Both the position numbers and the translations under genes were made by a program. The notes beneath the pieces were generated by a model. That model did not search any database and was not told the DNA's origin. It worked only from the letters and a program-made list of their open reading frames with translations. A stretch of 64,000 nt of DNA from positions 2,681,001 to 2,745,000 of the forward strand of contig NZ_CP025791.1 of assembly GCF_002886045.1 (NCBI RefSeq). The letters are read 5' to 3'. Numbering within the stretch: position 1 is the stretch's first letter; each line of letters opens with the position of its first letter. Below, in pieces: positions 61,696-64,000 of the stretch. The stretch is from Flavivirga eckloniae. Lineage in GTDB: Bacteria > Bacteroidota > Bacteroidia > Flavobacteriales > Flavobacteriaceae.

Positions 61696-64000
61696 TTATT
61701 TATGGAAAATAACTTGTGCTACTGTAGATTCTTCTTCTGTTGTTTTTTTACTTGTAAGAATGAGCAAGGATGGTAGCAAGATGAAATCTATTATTAGAGC
61801 TGCCAAAATGATGATTACGGTTATTCTTGCCATATAACTGTTTAAGGCAAATGGCGATGTTGAGAGCACCGAAAAACCGGCCAATAAAACAACGGTTGTT
61901 GTTACGAGTGCTTTTCCAACGGTTTCGAAAGCATATACCACAGCCTGTTTGGCATCGTACCCCAGCTCACGTCTGGCTCTTAAGAACTTACTCATAAAAT
62001 GGACGGTATCGTCGACTATAATTCCCAGTGTCATCCCAAAAACAATTACCATACCTGTGTTTATTTGTGCTTTATAAAGTGCCCAAATACCAAAGCCAAC
62101 TAAAACTGGTGTTACATTTGGAATAATACTTAGCAAGCCAAGTTTAAAGTTTCTTAAAGCCAGCATTAACACTAAAGAGATTAATATAAGCGCGATAATG
62201 TTTCCTTTAAGCATGCTATCTGCTTGCCTGAATCCTAATTTAGAAAACATCAATGTTGGGCTTACCCCCATGGCATGCATAGCTTGTGGCGTATTATCCC
62301 GTAACCAATCTTCACCTCTTTTCGAAAAGGCAATCATCTCGGTACTATTAATATTATCTACAGTTACGGTTACTCTGGTTTCAGATTTATCGACATTAAT
62401 TTGATTGTTAAGATCTAGTCCGAAAGGTAAAGACAACTCGTAAAGCAATAAGTATTGGGCTGCTTCGTCTCTGTTATCTGGAATGCGGTAGAAACTTTCG
62501 TCGTCTCCGTGCATCGATCTGTTAACACGTCTGGCCACTTCGCTAAAAGCATTAACATGTATTACTTCTGGCTGTTCGTTAAGCCAATCTTCGAAGGCAT
62601 TTAAGTGTTTAAGATATTCCGGATTATTAATACCGCCACTTTCTCCACTACTAATAGAGTATTCAACATTATAAATACCGGTTAGATTATCTTTTATATA
62701 ATCGGTATCGGTTCTAAAGGCGATACTTTCATCAAAATAATTTATAAATTCATCGTTAAACGTATTGTTGGTAGCGAGATAGGTGAGTCCTCCAATAACT
62801 ATAACCGAGATAATAGACAGCCTTACTGGTTGTTTCACCACAAAGTTCCCTAAACCGACATACCAATTTTTACGTACTTTGGTTTCTTCTTTTTTAACTT
62901 TGGATTTAACTGGAAAGATTGCCATTAATGCTGGTAATGTTGTGGTAGAGTATAAGAACGCCATGGCCATACCAAAGGCGGTAATGTTACCTAAATCCCA
63001 AAACGGAGGTACATCGCCAAAATTCATGGTTAAAAACCCGATTACTGTAGTTAAACTTGTAATGAATACAGGCATGAAATTTAGTCGAATCGCTTCTTTT
63101 AAAGCATCAACTTTATTAAGACCATCATTACGCATTTTTTGAAGCATGGTAACGAGTATATGAATACTGTCTGCAACGGCCAACGTAAGAATCATGGTAG
63201 GGAATACGGCAGAAGGCGGCGTCATTTTTATACCCATAATACCAACAAAACCAACAGCACTTATTATAGAAAACAATACAACAACCAATGTTGCGAGGGT
63301 ACTCCAAATGTTTCTGGTTAAGATAAATGTGGTTATAATAACTATGATAAGCATAATCATGGTTAAACCCATATCGTTCTGAGACGCTTCAAAGAAAGCC
63401 GTGTTCATAGGAATTAAACCTGAAGTGTGTACTTCGAAATTCGGGTGCTTTTCCTTAAATTCAGCAATCATATTTCTAACAAAAGGCGTTACTTCTCCAG
63501 GAATTTCATTTATGTTTTCGCCCGGAAGCCTTACGGTTATATTTATAGCTGTTACACTCCCTTTTTCGTTAAGAATCCTGTTAACAAGAAGTGGTTCTTT
63601 TAAAGCTTTTTCCTTGATCTCTAAAATCTCGGCTTCTGTTTTTAAGGACGATTCATACGATAAATCATCAACATATAAATCGTCTCCATCGGCACTTGTA
63701 TGCTGAAAGTTGGTTACTGCATCCACTCTCGAAGAATAAGGGGTGTTCCATGATTCTGCAGTTAACTCTTCAATAGCTACAAGATTTTCTTTTGTGAAAA
63801 TGTTGCCATTTGATGGAGACAATACTAAAATAACATTATCATCCTTGGTGTATTTTTCCTGTAAGGCATCAAAAGCCTCTAATTCTGGATTCGACTTACT
63901 AAAGAAAACATGGTAGTCGCCATCGAATTCCATATTGCCCTGAGAGCCTAATCCCATGGCCAGTACTAGGGTTGCCAATAATATAGGCCATTTAAATCTT
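61696..64000 (-). CDS. MMPL/RND-family lipid-type exporter (5' end outside window)
   Basis: At least 767 residues are visible; the frame continues past the window edge (residues RFKWPILL precede the TTG at 63978), so the N-terminus is missing. Two repeats of five or more membrane segments flank a large periplasmic domain; LIIVIITTFILTRNIWSTLATL, SAVFPTMILTLAVADSIHILVTML and MVIVFGMTLGIIVDDTVHFMSKFL show the RND-type proton-relay (Asp) region. It ends in ILLPSLLIL. Such MMPL transporters move lipids or hydrophobic molecules. The next genes are a LolA-like carrier and a barrel, forming one module. Confidence 0.88.
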   Translation of the reverse strand, partial: RFKWPILLATLVLAMGLGSQGNMEFDGDYHVFFSKSNPELEAFDALQEKYTKDDNVILVLSPSNGNIFTKENLVAIEELTAESWNTPYSSRVDAVTNFQHTSADGDDLYVDDLSYESSLKTEAEILEIKEKALKEPLLVNRILNEKGSVTAINITVRLPGENINEIPGEVTPFVRNMIAEFKEKHPNFEVHTSGLIPMNTAFFEASQNDMGLTMIMLIIVIITTFILTRNIWSTLATLVVVLFSIISAVGFVGIMGIKMTPPSAVFPTMILTLAVADSIHILVTMLQKMRNDGLNKVDALKEAIRLNFMPVFITSLTTVIGFLTMNFGDVPPFWDLGNITAFGMAMAFLYSTTTLPALMAIFPVKSKVKKEETKVRKNWYVGLGNFVVKQPVRLSIISVIVIGGLTYLATNNTFNDEFINYFDESIAFRTDTDYIKDNLTGIYNVEYSISSGESGGINNPEYLKHLNAFEDWLNEQPEVIHVNAFSEVARRVNRSMHGDDESFYRIPDNRDEAAQYLLLYELSLPFGLDLNNQINVDKSETRVTVTVDNINSTEMIAFSKRGEDWLRDNTPQAMHAMGVSPTLMFSKLGFRQADSMLKGNIIALILISLVLMLALRNFKLGLLSIIPNVTPVLVGFGIWALYKAQINTGMVIVFGMTLGIIVDDTVHFMSKFLRARRELGYDAKQAVVYAFETVGKALVTTTVVLLAGFSVLSTSPFALNSYMARITVIIILAALIIDFILLPSLLILTSKKTTEEESTVAQVIFHK

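Overview
The window is a low-GC chromosomal segment of a bacterium of the phylum Bacteroidota, most likely a marine or soil flavobacterium. The signs are the -7 promoter motif TAnnTTTG upstream of many genes, the absence of obvious Shine-Dalgarno sequences, a SusC/SusD pair with a polysaccharide utilisation locus (PUL), many small lipoproteins with a Cys directly after a short leader, a separate feoA-feoB with a tiny Cys-rich partner, and palindromic intergenic repeats. No rRNA, CRISPR array, integrase or transposase was found. There is one tRNA (Asn, GTT).

Layout. 0-11 kb is mostly housekeeping: the end of an outer-membrane-type protein, a transsulfuration enzyme, two small stress-type genes, an ArsC-like protein, a hipBA toxin-antitoxin pair with repeated operator sites, tRNA-Asn, rseP, a SCO1-like copper chaperone, and feoA-feoB with a 45-residue Cys-rich partner. 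11-21 kb carries an S9 peptidase and a metal-homeostasis block: a DtxR-family regulator divergent from a TonB-dependent receptor, followed by a metal ABC importer (binding lipoprotein, ATPase, two permeases). A perfect 20-bp palindrome in the divergent promoter region is the likely regulator box. Both permeases carry winged-helix-like C-terminal tails. 21-36 kb is mixed: a hypothetical lipoprotein, yraN, a thioredoxin-fold lipid-anchored or secreted protein, mfd, a TerB-like gene, a GH130 phosphorylase-like gene, and several small accessory genes.

36-49 kb is a PUL: an AraC regulator, SusC and SusD, a GH105 unsaturated uronyl hydrolase, kduI, a large lyase-like lipoprotein, an Nramp-related transporter and a divergent DUF4861 protein. 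Together they suggest lyase-based breakdown of a uronic-acid polysaccharide: outer membrane import, release of unsaturated uronic acid, then isomerisation by KduI.

49-59 kb is an accessory stretch of small, mostly single, mostly minus-strand genes separated by long AT-rich spacers. One intact XRE regulator gene stands at its right end. Pieces of the 3' end of related XRE genes recur upstream of other genes in the stretch, giving a repeated 'XRE end plus cargo gene' arrangement. To the right of the intact XRE gene is a GC-rich, hairpin-forming segment with its own plus-strand promoter. 59-64 kb has a 48-bp perfect inverted repeat, then a module of an outer membrane barrel, a LolA-like protein and an MMPL/RND-type exporter that runs off the window.
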